DNA of 64,000 nt from positions 106,083 through 170,082 of the forward strand of contig BFEA01000006.1 of assembly GCA_003427395.1 (NCBI GenBank). Reading direction: 5' to 3'. Both the position numbers and the translations under genes were made by a program. Numbering within the stretch: position 1 is the first letter of the stretch; each line of letters opens with the position of its first letter. Of this stretch, positions 22,161 to 34,599 are shown piece by piece. The stretch comes from Chara braunii (taxonomy: Eukaryota; Streptophyta; Charophyceae; Charales; Characeae). The notes under the pieces were generated by a model. It saw only the letters and a list, made by a program, of their open reading frames with translations, had not been told where the DNA came from and searched no databases.

Positions 22161-24969
22161 CAAGCTTACTTTCCAGAAGCTAGACACAGTAGATAAAGGC
22201 AACGGTTTTTTTAGATTGAACGTACAAAATCTCAAGGACCCAGGCATCTCGGCCTGGGTAGAGAAATTTTTCAGTAACTGGTCAAAATCGCATCACCACT
22301 TCCAAACATTGGGAGACTGGTGGGATGCAGGAACGCCCATAGCAGCAAACTGTCTCAGTATCTTCTCTCGCATCATAGCAGAGGAGCGCAACAAGGAGGA
22401 AGCAAGCATCATTAAAGACCTACAATGGGTAGTGGATCGTATGTACTCTCACCCCATCTCTGCGAACGTTTGGGCCCCTGAAAGGATCAAATTACTGAAC
22501 AAATGGGATGAAATCCAGCAAGAGAGGGCAGAGGAATGAGCCGAAAAACTACCAGTGAAAGGGATTTCAGTATACGATCGAATGACCAAATAAGCCTTTT
22601 AGAAACTGTTGCCCAAAATATCAACATAGTCGATGAAAGTGCTCAATCACCTATTCGTACCAGAGGCGCGAACAACCTCCTCCTCTAACGCACTTTGTAA
22701 CTATGCAGCATTGTATTTTAAGGATATTCTAACCTCACGCAGACCAGAGGAATCACCTGATACAAGTCTCTCTGAAGCCTCACCTCACTGGGAAGACATG
22801 ACAGTCAGACTTTTCCACAGTGACAAGCTGGCACTCGACCCTCTAGTAGCGGTTGAGGAACTGGAGGAAACCATTAACTGCATGGCGAAAGGCAAATCCC
22901 CTAGCAGGGACGACCTGCCAATCGAATTATATTTGATGTTCGAAAAACTGTTGCTGCCCCACTTCGTCAGGATTTTCAACAATGCCCTCACTAATGGAAT
23001 GATGTCAAATTCTATGACACATGAAATTATTACCCTATTGTACAAGAAAGGTGACAAAGCAGAGATCCGCAACTGGAGACCCATCTCGCTGTTGAATGTT
23101 CATACAAGATTTTGGCTAAGCTATTAGCAAACAGATTAGGTAGGTACCTACCTAATCTGGTTGACCGCGACTACACCTTCTTTGTTCAGGCAGATTCATC
23201 TTTGACAACATCGTTACCGCCATTGATGCACTAGAATGGATAGACCAGGAAAACCTAGATATGACAGTAATGCTGCTTGACCTGGAGAAAGCTTATGATA
23301 GAGTTAACTGGGTATATGTCTGCAATTTGGGCTTAATTTCTGTCGTTGGGTATCAGTCCTCTACACAGTCTCCACTGCGTCAGTATCAGTGAATGGGCAT
23401 ATCTCCCCATCCTTCGCATTGGCGAGGTCTCTCAGGCAGGGGTGTCCGCTGACCCCCTTTCTATTTGTGATACAATTGGAAGTACTGATTACCAATATCA
23501 AAGTAAACCCAAATATTCAAGGACTACCCACCCAACATAAAGATTGCCGTGTCGAAGCACTGGCAGACAATCTGATGGTGATCTCCGAAAATACGAGAGA
23601 ATCCTTGCAGGCTGTGAAATCGTGTTTGATGGAGTACGCCACCCTGTCAGAAGCAGCAGTTAATTGGTCCAAATCAGTTTATTTCCTTCGTGATGGCTTT
23701 TCAATAGCGGTCGAGTGGGGAATGAAATGAATTGCAGGTGGTCACTCTGAAAGGTATTTGGGTGTTCAGGTCACACTCGGACACCGTGCGGAAGCACAGA
23801 ACAACCTACTACAACAGAGAATAGTGCAGCGAATCAATCTATGGGGTCCAACCCAGCATCTATGCTTGTTTGGACGAGCCTTGTTTGTTAATGTGCCCCT
23901 GTTTGCCCTCCTCTGGAATGTTGGCACACTGAGAGCACTAGGTAAGCAGCTAGTAAAGGTCGTCCATCAGGTAACAGCGAAATTTTTGTGGAAACCATTT
24001 GTAAAAGAAAAGTCCAGTTTTATCTCGAAAGTCGCTTGGAATCTGATCTGTCATCACAGATCAGAGGGCGGGCTGAGGCTGCTAGACCCAGCCAGCCAAA
24101 ATGCCTCTCAGCGGGTCAAATGGATTATAAGAGTTATTGAGAGCACCTCGGAATTTCATTGGATCTGCTTGGCCGAGGCGATTCTAACTAAGGATTGGAA
24201 CCTGTCCAGACCCAAGAATGTCTGGACTTGCATGATGATGGACTCATATTTACGCAAGCATACCTCGTCTCCCTTCTAGTCTTATATACTGAGGGCTTGG
24301 AAGAAAGTTGGGCCGCGTCAGTGGACCCCACCAACTACAAAAGAAGAAATCCTATTGCAACCGATTTTTGACAACCCGTTTATTTGGGACAATGAGGGAC
24401 TTACTTTTTCCGCAGGAAGTGACCCATATGCATTTGGTAGACAATGGACAGAAAAGGGAGTACTGAGAGTGTCAGATCTCTAGGATGAGTTCACAGAACA
24501 ACGGGTAACGATGGACAATCTCAAAGTAAAACTTGGTCGGCTGGGCCAAGTGGAAGAGAGAGCGGTCCTCAGGAGGACCGCTCTCCCCCCGGAGTGGAAG
24601 CACCTGATAAGCCCGAAAGGAGTTTCGCCACCGGGGACATGGTTCACTGTACAAGAACAAGACGAGCACACAGACCTATCGAAATCGGTTTGAAAGTTGA
24701 TCTCGATTAATGTCGATGGGCCCAGAACTTTCCAACAGTGAACCAAGTTGGCATCCTCGAACAAGCTTATAAACTGTACTGGAAAGCACACTTTCACACC
24801 TTGTAGGTCACTAGGTAATCAGACCCAGATTAGAGTGAGAGAAGCTTGTAACAATGAAGGAGAATGGTCGTGCACAGCCTGGGCAGATGACGCTCCTATC
24901 ATACAACTGAGACTGGACCCCAAAACGTGGTCTTGGACAGGCTCGAGGAATTTTCCACAGGAAGCATGA
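22161..24969 (+). pseudogene. LINE ORF2 reverse transcriptase, copy 2
   Basis: Linker, then KGKSPSRDDLPIELY (~22,888-22,932), YKKGDKAEIRNWRPISLLN, LDLEKAYDRVNW (~23,278-23,313), LRQGCPLTPFLF (~23,430-23,465), and a catalytic box reading ALADNLMVIS (~23,555-23,584), lacking the second aspartate as in copy 1. Thumb and connection follow: KFLWKPFVKEK, WNLICHHRSEGGLRLLDP and WTCMMMDSYLRKHTSSPF. A ~20-bp deletion after NWVY (~23,315) and several stops break it. Its overall reading is cleaner than copy 1 and free of N. Confidence 0.8.
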
Positions 24970-25009
24970 CTCACTGACTACCAGAGTTCGCAACCAGGAT
25001 TTTTATGAA

Positions 25010-26290
25010 TACCTGTACCTGACCTAACCACACCCTCTTTGAAAACCAACCACCCATACCCACTGTATACTTGGTCTGTCGGACCTTTACCCATCTCCAA
25101 CTGCAAAAAAAAACAAAAAAATATACCCCGACCTACTCTACCTGAACATCTTCAGCATATAACTAGCCATACCTACCCATAATGTTTTTTTTTTCAAGAC
25201 CACCCATGGCCACCTGAATGCAAACTATTTGTTAACCACCCATACCCCACCCTACCCAATTTGTTTTTAACTATACCCACCCGTGACCACCCGTGCTTGT
25301 CACCTACCCTACCCTAACTGCCCATAACTGCCCCTAGCTGTCCCTAACTGCCCTTAACTGCCCTTAACTGCCCCTAACCGCCCGTAACTGCCCCTAATTG
25401 ACCCTAACTGCCCCTAACTGCGCTAACTGTCCTTAATTGCCCCTAACGTTTTTTTTTTTTAACTGCCCCCAATTGTCCTTAACCGGCCCCAACCGGCCCC
25501 AACCCCTAGACGTCACAGAATTGACGTGAGAATTTTTATTATTATTAATATTTTTTTTTTTTTTTTTTAGATGTGGCAATTTCTGCAGCTACTGCCGCAA
25601 CCGTGACAACAACAATTATTATATTTGTTCACTCTGATGATGCTATGGATGCATCTGGTGCTACAGTAGCCAATGCAATCTGTGTAGCATCTACAAATGC
25701 AACAACCCTCGGTCTATCGCACATACCTACACTCTCACACACACAAACACACAAATATTACATACACATGGTTACACATGTATGAAAATAGTTTGTCAAT
25801 GTGAAAAACAAAAAATAAAATAAAATAAAATATGAAATTCACCCTTGCAAAAAAAAATGTTTGCTTAATGGGAAATCGAGAAATTTGGAATATGAGAAAA
25901 GTGTCACGCTTGACAAAAAATACAAAGCCTGCAAGGCTACAAGACTCACATTGGGTATACCACGGTTACCCGATGGGAACCTCTACCCGCCCGTACCCAC
26001 CCCTTTTTGTTTTTGGCCACCCGTACCTGCCCATACCCGTCTATCTTATTTTCTGGCCGCCCATAGTCGTTTTGTTTTTTTTTACCCTTACCCCTACCTG
26101 CCCCTACCCATCCATAATCTCTTGAAAGGGCAACTGTACCCGCCATAACAACCACCACCTTTTGTTTGTGCCTGCCCATACCCAACTCCCCCTTCGAAAG
26201 GGGTACCCATACCCGCCCGTAACCTGGCGGTTACAGTTAGGTACGGTCGGGTACGGACAACGGTTACTTGTTTGCACTCTCTGCTGACTA
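25010..26290. repeat. TACCC/CCCTAAC-rich insert in LINE ORF2, copy 2
   Basis: Counterpart of 11,020-12,095, longer because copy 1 has a deletion. It contains the CCCCTAACTG-type minisatellite (25,310-25,450), T-tracts, CA-rich words and a long TACCCGCCCGTACCC-type stretch (25,970-26,260). No gene is seen. Confidence 0.6.
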
Positions 26291-26379
26291 CACATCAACA
26301 GGAGGATACGAGCTTTAGAGAACAACTAGATCTCCTATCATGGTGGCAGCGGGGCGATGGAGTAAGGTATCCACAACAG

Positions 26380-26986
26380 AGGATGTGATCATTAACTGCT
26401 GGGAACAACTACAAAACTTACCAATGCAGAGAGCAGCGTTATTGTGGCTGCTCTTATTGTTATCCACAACTTCTGCAGTGTGGTTAGTAGAAAGGGGTAG
26501 GTTTCACTGGAATGCAAAAGGTGTCGCTGGCCATTTGAATCAACAGTACACCTGTGTCTTTCCTACCCTCTGTCAAGAATAATTTGGGCATGGTGGCTCA
26601 CCTACTCGGCCCGCATCAGTGGTCCACCCTTCCCCTGGGACGACCGCTGGATCCTGTTCGGCGGAGTCCCAGAAGACTTCGCTCTGGACAAAGGTTGGGG
26701 TTATGTTGCTCAGTCCATCAGAGCATGCCTGTTTTTGATCAATTGGGAAGTAAGAAACAACGGTGTGTTTGAAGGAAGGTTCATGTCGGATCAGTCAATC
26801 AATGCGGCAGCGAAACTACACATCGGACAAAGCATCAGGGTCGATTGGAGACGTAAGATATCAACGACAGAACCGAAAATTGTGGGCATGGTCTGGTTCT
26901 TAGAAACTTGGACAATCCTGGGGAAGTTGGTCAGGATTCAGGATGGTAAGTTGGTATTGGACGAATGGTTGGTTAGCGTAGAATAA
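26380..26986 (+). pseudogene. LINE ORF2 C-terminal zinc-binding domain (zf-RVT type)
   Basis: The frame is open from 26,501 to a TAA at 26,984-26,986, with an upstream TAG at 26,498-26,500. Before that stop, residues such as SSVIVAALIVIHNFCSVV read in the same frame. The key pattern is LECKRCRWPFESTVHLC (26,507-26,557), followed by YPLSRIIWAWW, then INWEVRNNGVFEGR and VRIQDGKLVLDEW. This CX2C...HxxC arrangement with a following W-rich stretch is typical of the zf-RVT module at the end of plant LINE ORF2 proteins, which helps classify the element. Confidence 0.75.
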
Positions 26987-27370
26987 ATACCTGGGCGCTC
27001 GGTTTGTCTCCATAGTAGGAGGGCAGTTGAAAAGGTTTTGGGTTTGGAGGGAGTGCCACGGAGATTTAAGGAGCTAAGGCTCCCCTACCCCGTGTTAGGG
27101 GTGGGCTGTTATTTAGGACTTGTATTCATGGATGCTGTTTGAAGATCAGGGGTTGGTCCCCTCGGGGTGCAGTGCCACCTCGTAAGCGAAACTGGGTAAT
27201 GCTCCCAGCCCTCTGGGTAGACTGTGAGGACCCCGGCCTCGTTTCGAATGCATATTGATAATATACGCCTTGGGCATTGGGTCCGTGTTTGGGAAAAAAA
27301 AAAAAAAAAAAAAAAAAAAATCCTACGAATACCGATCAGGGGTATGAAGTTGGTTGGCACTAAATGCGCC

Positions 27371-27446
27371 GCAGGCGGTCATGAGCTCAAACCCACAACC
27401 TCCCGAACTGAATGCCATTTGCGTGTCTAACCAACTGAGTAGGCCT
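27371..27446 (-). repeat. tRNA-derived SINE head, copy 2 (truncated)
   Basis: Same B-box-like GTGGGTTTGAGCTC on the minus strand, but the A-box is cut to ACTCAGTTGGTTAGAC. It follows the LINE A-tail by 50 bp, as in unit 1. Confidence 0.4.
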
Positions 27447-27730
27447 CTGGATAGTGTGTCTTTTTCACTCGACTCATCAGCTACCTGTAGGCCTTTGGAT
27501 AGTGTGTCTTTTTCACTCAACTCGTTACCACTTCGATTTTTGTTGATGCGGTCGCGGAGGAACATGCCCACCCACACGCAGACAGAAGGCCTCTTGTCGT
27601 AGAAAACAGCGTCCATCCGTTGTTCTTTGTTGCCCAACGTTCCAGTTCGCCTCAGATGTGCGGTCGATGTGCGGTCAGTGTGCGGGCGAGTACTTTTGTT
27701 TTTCCTCGAACATAACGAATAATAATAAAA

Positions 27731-27734
<4 letters not shown>

Positions 27735-27793
<59 letters not shown>

Positions 27794-28045
27794 GAGTACT
27801 TTCGTTTTCCCTCGAACATAACGCAGCCTGATAATGAATATCTACAAGCTATATTTCCGGCCAGGTGCGATGAAATGAGGGTGCCTTGAGTTCGGGGGAA
27901 GACCAAAGTCCATAGGGTTCAACTTTTGTGACCGCATGCAAACTCGATTGCGGTCACATGCGTACTCCGCCACAAAAAGCGAGGTCAAAGGCACCTACAA
28001 GACAACAAAACCTTGGAATGAATGGGGAAGGAAAAAAAAAGGTGT

Positions 28046-28123
<78 letters not shown>

Positions 28124-28130
28124 TCCGTAT
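27735..28130. repeat. (CA)n, spacer and (CT)n
   Basis: (CA)n at about 27,735-27,790, a spacer matching 13,000-13,258, and (CT)n plus poly-T at about 28,050-28,125. The spacer contains inverted GACCGCATGCAAACTC / GCGGTCACATGCGTACTC words. No gene is seen. Confidence 0.9.
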
Positions 28131-28690
28131 TCGCTTAGCAGTAATCAACAGGGCGGAGGGTTCTCCACAACATCTAGACGCACTTGCCGTCACACACATA
28201 AACACAACCACAAAAAAGGATTGCATAGAAAATGATCGCAAGAAACGAGGAAACACAAAAAGATTCCGGTCACATGCGTAGAGACGTAAAGACCAGAAAC
28301 AGACTACCAATTGATGATAGAGAGACCTGAGTTCTGATTCTGGGGTAACAGGGGGATCAAAGGTCTGACAAACCCTTGTTATAGAGATTAACTTTGAATT
28401 ACCTCAAGAGCCGCTCATAAATCCTAATGACACTTTCTTTTCTTTTTCTTTATTTTTTTTAAGAAAAAAAATGGGTTGCCACCCATTTAGTTTGGATCAT
28501 GCTGACGGGTCATACTTAGGCTCAAACATACTGACTGATCATACTTAGGCTCGTAAAAGACTCCTGCCATTAGTCATGTACTGCACATGGCACAACAACC
28601 TAACCAAAAAAGCATAAGAAAAGGTAGAGAGGAGAAAACATGGTAACACAAGAATACGCATAGAAAGTAGAACTCAAAAGAAAGGGGGAA
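28131..28690. repeat. Inter-LINE spacer with repeat R2, copy 3
   Basis: Matches 13,331-13,925 with scattered substitutions. It leads into (CT)n at about 28,708-28,746. Confidence 0.6.
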
Positions 28691-28704
28691 ACAAAAAAAA
28701 AAAC

Positions 28705-28707
<3 letters not shown>

Positions 28708-28749
<42 letters not shown>

Positions 28750-29680
28750 TTCCTTCTCCCTTGAAGTTCCCCTCCCTGAGCTCCCTCCCTTTCTTTTCCC
28801 TTCCCTCCCTTCCTTCTCTTTTCCCCCCCCCCTCCCTTCCCCCCTCCCTCCCTTCCCCCCTCCCTCCCCTCTCCAAGGAATCGTCTTTGTCGTGCGGAGA
28901 GAAGATAGCGGGCGGAGCGGGTGGAGGTCGAGTGGAGGTGGGTGGAGGTAACGTACGGTAGGAGTTGGACGGGAGGTGGGCAGAGAAGTGGCCAAGGCGG
29001 AGAGGAGATGGTGTGAGGAGGTAGAGAGGAGAGCGGGGGGAGGCAGACGGGTGGTGGGTGGAGGCAGCGGGCGGAGGAGAGGCGGGTAGAGGTGGACAGG
29101 ACGCCGCCGGAGGCCTAGGGGAGGTTGTCACACAGCGGGATGGTGGGAGGAGGCGGACGCGAGGTTGGAAGAGGGCAAGTGGAGATGGGAGATCCCAATG
29201 GCGGAAGGAAGGGGTAGGGAGGCGGACAGAAGGTCGTCCAAGGTGGACAGGAGGTCGGCGGGAGAAGATGGCTGGAGGAGGCGGATAGGAGGTGGCAAAG
29301 GCGGAGAGGAAACGGCGGGAGGAGATAGTGGGAGGAGGCGGACGAGAGGTGACGGAGGCGGAGGAGAAGTGGAGGAGGCAGGACGGAAAGAGAGAAAGAA
29401 GATGGCAGGAGGAGGTGAACAGGAGGTGGCAGAGGCGGAGAGGAGATGGTGGGAGGAGATGGCGGGAAGAGGCGGGCGGGAGGTTGCGAAGGCGGAGGAG
29501 AACTGGCGGAAGAGGGGATTAAAGAGAGAGGAGATGCCGAGAGGAGGTGGACGGGAGGTGGGCGGAGACGGAGGGGAGGTGGGCGGAGGTGGGCGAATGT
29601 GGGCGAAGGTCGAACAGGAAGTGGCGGAGGCCGAGCGGAGGTGGGCGGAGGCCGAGCGGAGGCTTGTCGGGAAATCCTTC
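28708..29680. repeat. Polypyrimidine tract switching to a purine-rich minisatellite
   Basis: The plus strand is almost pure pyrimidine from 28,708 to about 28,880, then almost pure purine from about 28,895 to 29,680. The purine part is a degenerate array of GGAGG, GGCGGAGG and GGAGGTGG words. Its long proline/serine-rich minus-strand and arginine/glycine-rich plus-strand frames are composition artefacts. Confidence 0.9.
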
Positions 29681-29689
29681 CAAGTTTGA

Positions 29690-29950
29690 GAACGTACTTG
29701 TAATGGTTAAAATGGTTTGTTCCACATATATGGTCTACACACCTGGTAGCAGATGTGATACCCTCTAAATCCTTCATGCTCCAAGACGTACCTATAATGG
29801 TTAAGATTCTCCATGTTTATGGTCTACACACCCGGTAGCAGATGTGATACCGTCTAAGTCCTTCATGGTCCACCATGACGTACCTATAATGGTTAAAATG
29901 GTTTGTGTATACATTCTACACAACCGGTAGCAGATGTGATATCCTCTTCA
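29690..29950. repeat. ~92-bp tandem repeat, three units
   Basis: TAATGGTTAA recurs at 29,701, 29,795 and 29,887, and GGTAGCAGATGTGATA ends at 29,760, 29,849 and 29,941. Units differ by substitutions and short indels. Confidence 0.85.
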
Positions 29951-30536
29951 CCCAAATAGACCATACACTATCGTACAGTCATTTTCGCTCAATTTCATAC
30001 GTTCTATTGGACTCAATGGAAGATGGTAGGCCTCTGGGTTTACACAATTACAGGGCAACTAAACGGGTGTTGGAGAATCCTTTTTGTGACTAAAAAGCGT
30101 TTGGCTTAAGTCATGTACCATCCATCCAAACGAAAACTACGTTTTTTTATTCACCTGTCCAAGGACTTCACCTTTCTATCCCGAGACTGTCAATTTTAGG
30201 TCATGTGACCTATGTGCAAGGAACGGAGCCCCCGACAATGTTGCACAGGCCCTATGTGTTGTGCCCGCCCTAATAGAAGGGCGGGCCTAAATATCTACGT
30301 TGGCCCATTTTGGACATGTTTGTGAACAGCAGGGCCCCAAGGTGGTTACTGAAACTGAAGGCTCCATATATGCCCAGCGTGTTCGTTGCAGCAAGCCAGC
30401 GTCTGCACCTAACGGGTAGGCTGGGTAGTTGCATCCACTCGGTTTGGTGGGTGGGTTGAGGCCCAGGCTCACGTCCAACAGTTGAGGTTGAGGCCAAGGA
30501 CCCTTACCGTTTGGACCCCATGCACATTCTTGAAAG
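29951..30536. other. Unique non-coding stretch
   Basis: No frame, RNA motif or repeat recognised. It ends at a single N (30,537) followed by poly-A and (CT)n, which again looks like a contig join. Sequence before the N does not match the corresponding place in the other two units. Confidence 0.5.
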
Positions 30537-30537
30537 N

Positions 30538-30610
<73 letters not shown>

Positions 30611-31790
30611 GGCACACCCCTTAACTGTTAATATGCAGATCTTTTATCGCTTTGCAAATACTGCCTGCATGACCTTCTTTTTCTTTTCTTTCTAAAATTT
30701 ATTTAGTTTATTTCGATTTGTTTTTTTTTTCTTGATGTTTGTTTTTCATGATTATCATCCGCAAAAAAAAAAAAATGCTAACTTTCCCTCGCTCCCTCTC
30801 TTTCTGTCACTTGTTCTCTCCCGCATGTAACTCTTTGTGTCTGTTTTGCTATTTTTTCCTTTCTTCTCTATCTTTTTGCTCTATTGTTTTTTTTTTTCAT
30901 CTTCTCTACCGTTTTCCCCCGAATAGAATGTTCAGTAAAAAAAAAAAAAAAATTTAGAATGTGTGGTCATTACAACTGTATACGTGGGGCGACTTCCCCT
31001 CTCGATACAACAATATATACGATACGTTGTATTCAGTTAAAGACGGTAGCTAATCTGCAGTAGGTAATCTTGTCCTCGATCGCTTACTCTTTCGCTCGTA
31101 ACTCGTCATCACTTGTTCTTTGTTTATTCGTTTAGGGGTACCGACCCAAGTGGCTCGGAGGCCGGCAACAAAAGTCCCCTGATGGTTTAAAGCGTCACGC
31201 AGCCAACCCGTGATTCGCGGATCCTCGGGTTCCAAAGGACCTCACGAGGTCCCCGGACCTGAGGACGATTCGCTTGGGAAATCCTCGGAGCCCGAGGATT
31301 TGTACTCGAACTGTTTTCACATTTGTTTTTCGAAAATACGTTTCGAGGATAGGTGGAACGACGACGAAATCATTGGAGTCGAGTCCCCGAGGAGTGTCTA
31401 AGGAGGCCCTTAGGTGGGATGGTTTACCAACCGAGAAGTGTCTAAGGTCGCCCTTATGGTTTACCAACTTGTATCCTCGAGTAGTCTTGATTTCTCTCTG
31501 CATTTAGTGGAACTGGAAGTGAATCGCATAAGCTAACAGGTTGATGCTGCCGGGATAACTCAGGTTGAAAAGAATAAACCTGGCGCCGCTCACGGCACCG
31601 GTAGCAGCACTCGGGACCTAGCGTCGCCGACAAAGTTCGACCACGGTGAACCTGTCGGCCGTCAAGTGGTTCTCGCGCCGCCATGACGCAAGTAACCACG
31701 GTGAAAGCAACAACCATGGTCTTGGCTATGGCGGCATGATCGTTTCAAGCCTGCCCCATTTCACCATGACGTAGATACTGCGCCGCCGAA
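30538..31790. repeat. Poly-A, (CT)n and LINE upstream module, copy 3
   Basis: Poly-A (30,538-30,562), (CT)n (30,563-30,607), then sequence aligned to 2,916-3,945 with substitutions and an extra ~100 bp at about 30,965-31,120. The paired CCCTTAGGTGGGATGGTTTA / CCCTTATGGTTTA words are at 31,405-31,466. It leads into the third LINE. Confidence 0.6.
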
Positions 31791-32311
31791 AACAGCGAAT
31801 ATTTGGGCCCCCGTTAACCATCTTTCCCGCCATTCCACACGTGGTTAACCAGGGTTGTTATTTTCGACGAATTTTGCACCGACTTGCACTGAAACTGTCA
31901 TATTGTGCTGATTTTTTGCTTTTTTTTCTTTTTTTTCTTTTTGTGTGATATATATGTGTTTTAGGATACATCATGTGTGCAGTTTTGACATGTTTTGATC
32001 AATAATGAAAAAGTTGGCATTTTGTTGGATTCGTTGGACGCTTCATTTTGACTCGGACATTGTCTTTGTGTTAGGGTTTCATAGTGTTTTTTTCTTTTTT
32101 TTTCCGTTTTTTTTGCCTGTGACCTTTTTTAATGTTTGCACTATGGTCTCATATCGTTTGTTTTTAAAACTTTTGATGAAATTCACGCCGCAATTGCCAA
32201 CGAAAACTGCGTATATTTGGGCCTCCGTTAACCGTCTTTCCCGTCACACACGTGGTTAACCAGGGGTGTTATTTTCGATGAATTTTGCACCGAATTGCAC
32301 TGAAACTGTCA
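31788..32311. repeat. ~113-bp direct repeats spaced ~410 bp apart
   Basis: A segment running from CGAAAACAGCG through ATATTTGGGCC, CGTTAACC and ACGTGGTTAACCAGGG to GCACTGAAACTGTCA (about 31,788-31,901) recurs at about 32,200-32,311. Between them is T-rich sequence. This replaces the 75 bp found before LINE copies 1 and 2. Confidence 0.7.
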
Positions 32312-32329
32312 GGTTCGGGACAGGGGCGG
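32311..32329 (+). mobile_element. LINE copy 3, 5' fragment left of the LTR element
   Basis: AGGTTCGGGACAGGGGCGG matches 4,021-4,039 of copy 1 with two substitutions. The LINE continues at 59,320. The split is the LTR-element insertion site. Confidence 0.7.
32326..32329. repeat. Left target-site duplication GCGG
   Basis: GCGG directly precedes TGTCG of the left LTR and recurs at 59,320-59,323 directly after CGACA of the right LTR. With one copy removed, the junction reads as the LINE 5' UTR of copy 1, where the site is GCAG. Confidence 0.75.
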
Positions 32330-34599
32330 TGTCGAGCGCATCGGTCCAGCACTGCGCGCGGCAGTGCGGGACCCTCTCGGCCGCGTCACGCAGGAGTTGG
32401 ACCAACCTCGACACGAACACGCAAATGGAGCTTCATTAGGCCGCTCCGGCCGAGTGCGCCAGCCATACCTCTCGCGAGCCCCTACGACAGGATAGGGCCT
32501 ACGCGAGGCACAACTTACCTCCACCTTACTGGAGCTGTCACCTCCCATCGGTGGGTGTATCCCCGCCGAGCTACCAGTCCACAATACGAAAGTTGATCGA
32601 CTGCAATCGCAGAGGTGGACCAGCCGAGAGTGTTTCTCGTTCCCTGTAGCATAGGGGGTACGCGCGGTACTACGCCTATTGGACCCGCACGCGAACCGAC
32701 ATCTCGGGGGGCTGAGGTCCCAAGCGCAACTCGTCGTCAGTCGACTAGGACGCATCCCACACACCACGCGCACACCACTCTAACAACACGGAAATAACAA
32801 AATACATACACGCACACGTACGAAACGACACGATAACGCACATCACTCTTAACAAATATAAAATAAAAAACACACGCCCACGTACACACGCAAGACAGCA
32901 CGACACGAACAACGTGATAACGCTCCTAGCCCCTCAGTACCCAACCCATAACTTTTCCGACTTGGAAATCGGATAGGCGTCGCGCGCGAGACCCGATATA
33001 AAACCGCGCGGACACGAGGCTACCTCATATCGACTTGCAATGCAAATGCGCGCAAGCAGTCGTGATGATGGTGTACTATGTAGTACCTATACTCACGCAG
33101 TCCTCGTTAATCTCAAGGGTCGTATTTGACACTCAAGTGTCGGCTGACACGCGCCTTGAGGGTTAATCTCTCGACGCCAGACAACCGTCATGCGCGGTTG
33201 GAGACCACACACCCTCTTCTGCACCCTTATGCAGAGTGGGCGGTACACAGGCCCATGCCTGTGGTGGTAGTCATCTCTCGCGGCCCTAGGGGTAAGTCCT
33301 TCCCGGGCCTAGGCGAAAGTCAAGGGGTTTGACTTTGACAGCTGTCACGGACTACAACGTCCAACCATAAAAATTTCTAAAAAAAACAAACAAAGCACGC
33401 ACGAAACCAAAAAGAGGGAATAGGGCAAAGGTCCCCTGGCTCTTAAAAGGACTTGTGACCTTGGAGCACCCTTCCCCTCTATGGGTGGTGTCGGCGGCCT
33501 ATAGTAATCCCAAGCACTGCCCCTACGTGCAAGCCCGGCGATCCCATAACGTTTAGGCCCTGGGGCGGCGAGGCGTCGCGGCGGGATTCTAACATAAAGC
33601 TGAGCGGCCGCAGGCCAATTCTATGCCAACTACCGATGTCAATCATACGTGGTAATCGCGGCTCCGGCCTCACGATATTGAATGGCTGAAGGAACACGTT
33701 GCGAGGGGTCACCCCTCACGATATTGAACGGCTGAAGGACGCGCCGCTCAGCCCCCGCCACATTTCCGCCTTCAAGGCGGGGTGTCTCACCGGCCAAAGT
33801 AATTAGGCTCTGTGCGAGGGGAAACCCCTTCCCTGCAGAGCCTAGGGCTTGGGATGTCCTGGATAAGGATCTTGAATCCCGGCTCAGGACCAACCTTCGA
33901 CTATGAAAGCCCCAAGACGCAAATACGCAGACGAGAGGGTCTCCCCTACGCCCCTCGACCTCAACCTTTAACCGAGTTTTAACATGGCCTCTTAGGTCTC
34001 TCGAGCACTCATCATAGGTATACCCACGTATACATGCATAAGAAAAATAGAAATGCGAAGATCATTTCTCACAGGACTACACGCACTACACGGAGTCAAC
34101 CCCGACCATTCTCAATGCTCATACCCCTTCGCTTTAGCCATACAAGCCCCAACCGCCGATCCAACCAACCTGAATTAAATACTCAGCACCTTTGTTAAAT
34201 GACCATTCAATAAAAGTCCGGGTGAAAGCCTTAACAAACAGTAAAACCACCAGGGCTAAAACCTTTTAGGTTGAGTGTAGAGAGTGAGTTGGAATTGAGT
34301 TGGAGACCGACGAATCGGCAACCGACCTGCTATCAGTGATAACAGAAGGTGATCCTCAGGGGATCAAGCTGAGTCTAGTCTTGATCTTGAATCAGACACC
34401 CTAAAGGACCTGTAACACAAGATAGGTCAAATGCCCAGGCTAAATCATCAGCATATGGGGGATAAACCTCCACAGCAAATTTTCACTCAAAGCTCCCTGC
34501 CAACTAAGTTCAAATCTGCCTCTAAGCTAGTGCCCAAGCAAAGGTAGACTAATGGCTGAATCTCCCCTATTCAGGGTGGATTGCCAGAATCGCCACCTC

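Larger units (their letters stand above)
18006..27320 (+). mobile_element. LINE, copy 2, degenerate but with the C-terminal domain
   Basis: Same family and order as copy 1. It retains the segment copy 1 lost, so it is the fuller reference for the 3' half. It ends in a pure A-tract (27,294-27,320). The ~1.3-kb TACCC-rich insert lies at about 25,010-26,290. Flanking sequence on both sides matches copy 1, so the two copies come from duplication of a larger unit, not from independent retrotransposition. Confidence 0.85.

Noticed and set aside
27323-27790. Minus-strand frame starting with Cys-Val repeats
   Set aside because: Starts in the (CA)n microsatellite and continues through the tRNA-like segment and spacer; no conservation of the frame in unit 1.
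29115-29777. Long proline/serine-rich minus-strand frame
   Set aside because: It is the translation of a purine-rich minisatellite, with no domain and a composition fixed by the repeat.
31788-32311. Complete miniature LTR (TRIM) element
   Set aside because: The repeats lack clear TG...CA borders and no target-site duplication flanks them.
32997-33003. TATAAAA as the LTR promoter
   Set aside because: It lies on the plus strand, opposite to the element, and close to the U5 end, so it is not the expected promoter.
33126-33332. 68-codon frame present in both LTRs
   Set aside because: Conservation follows simply from LTR identity; no recognisable domain.
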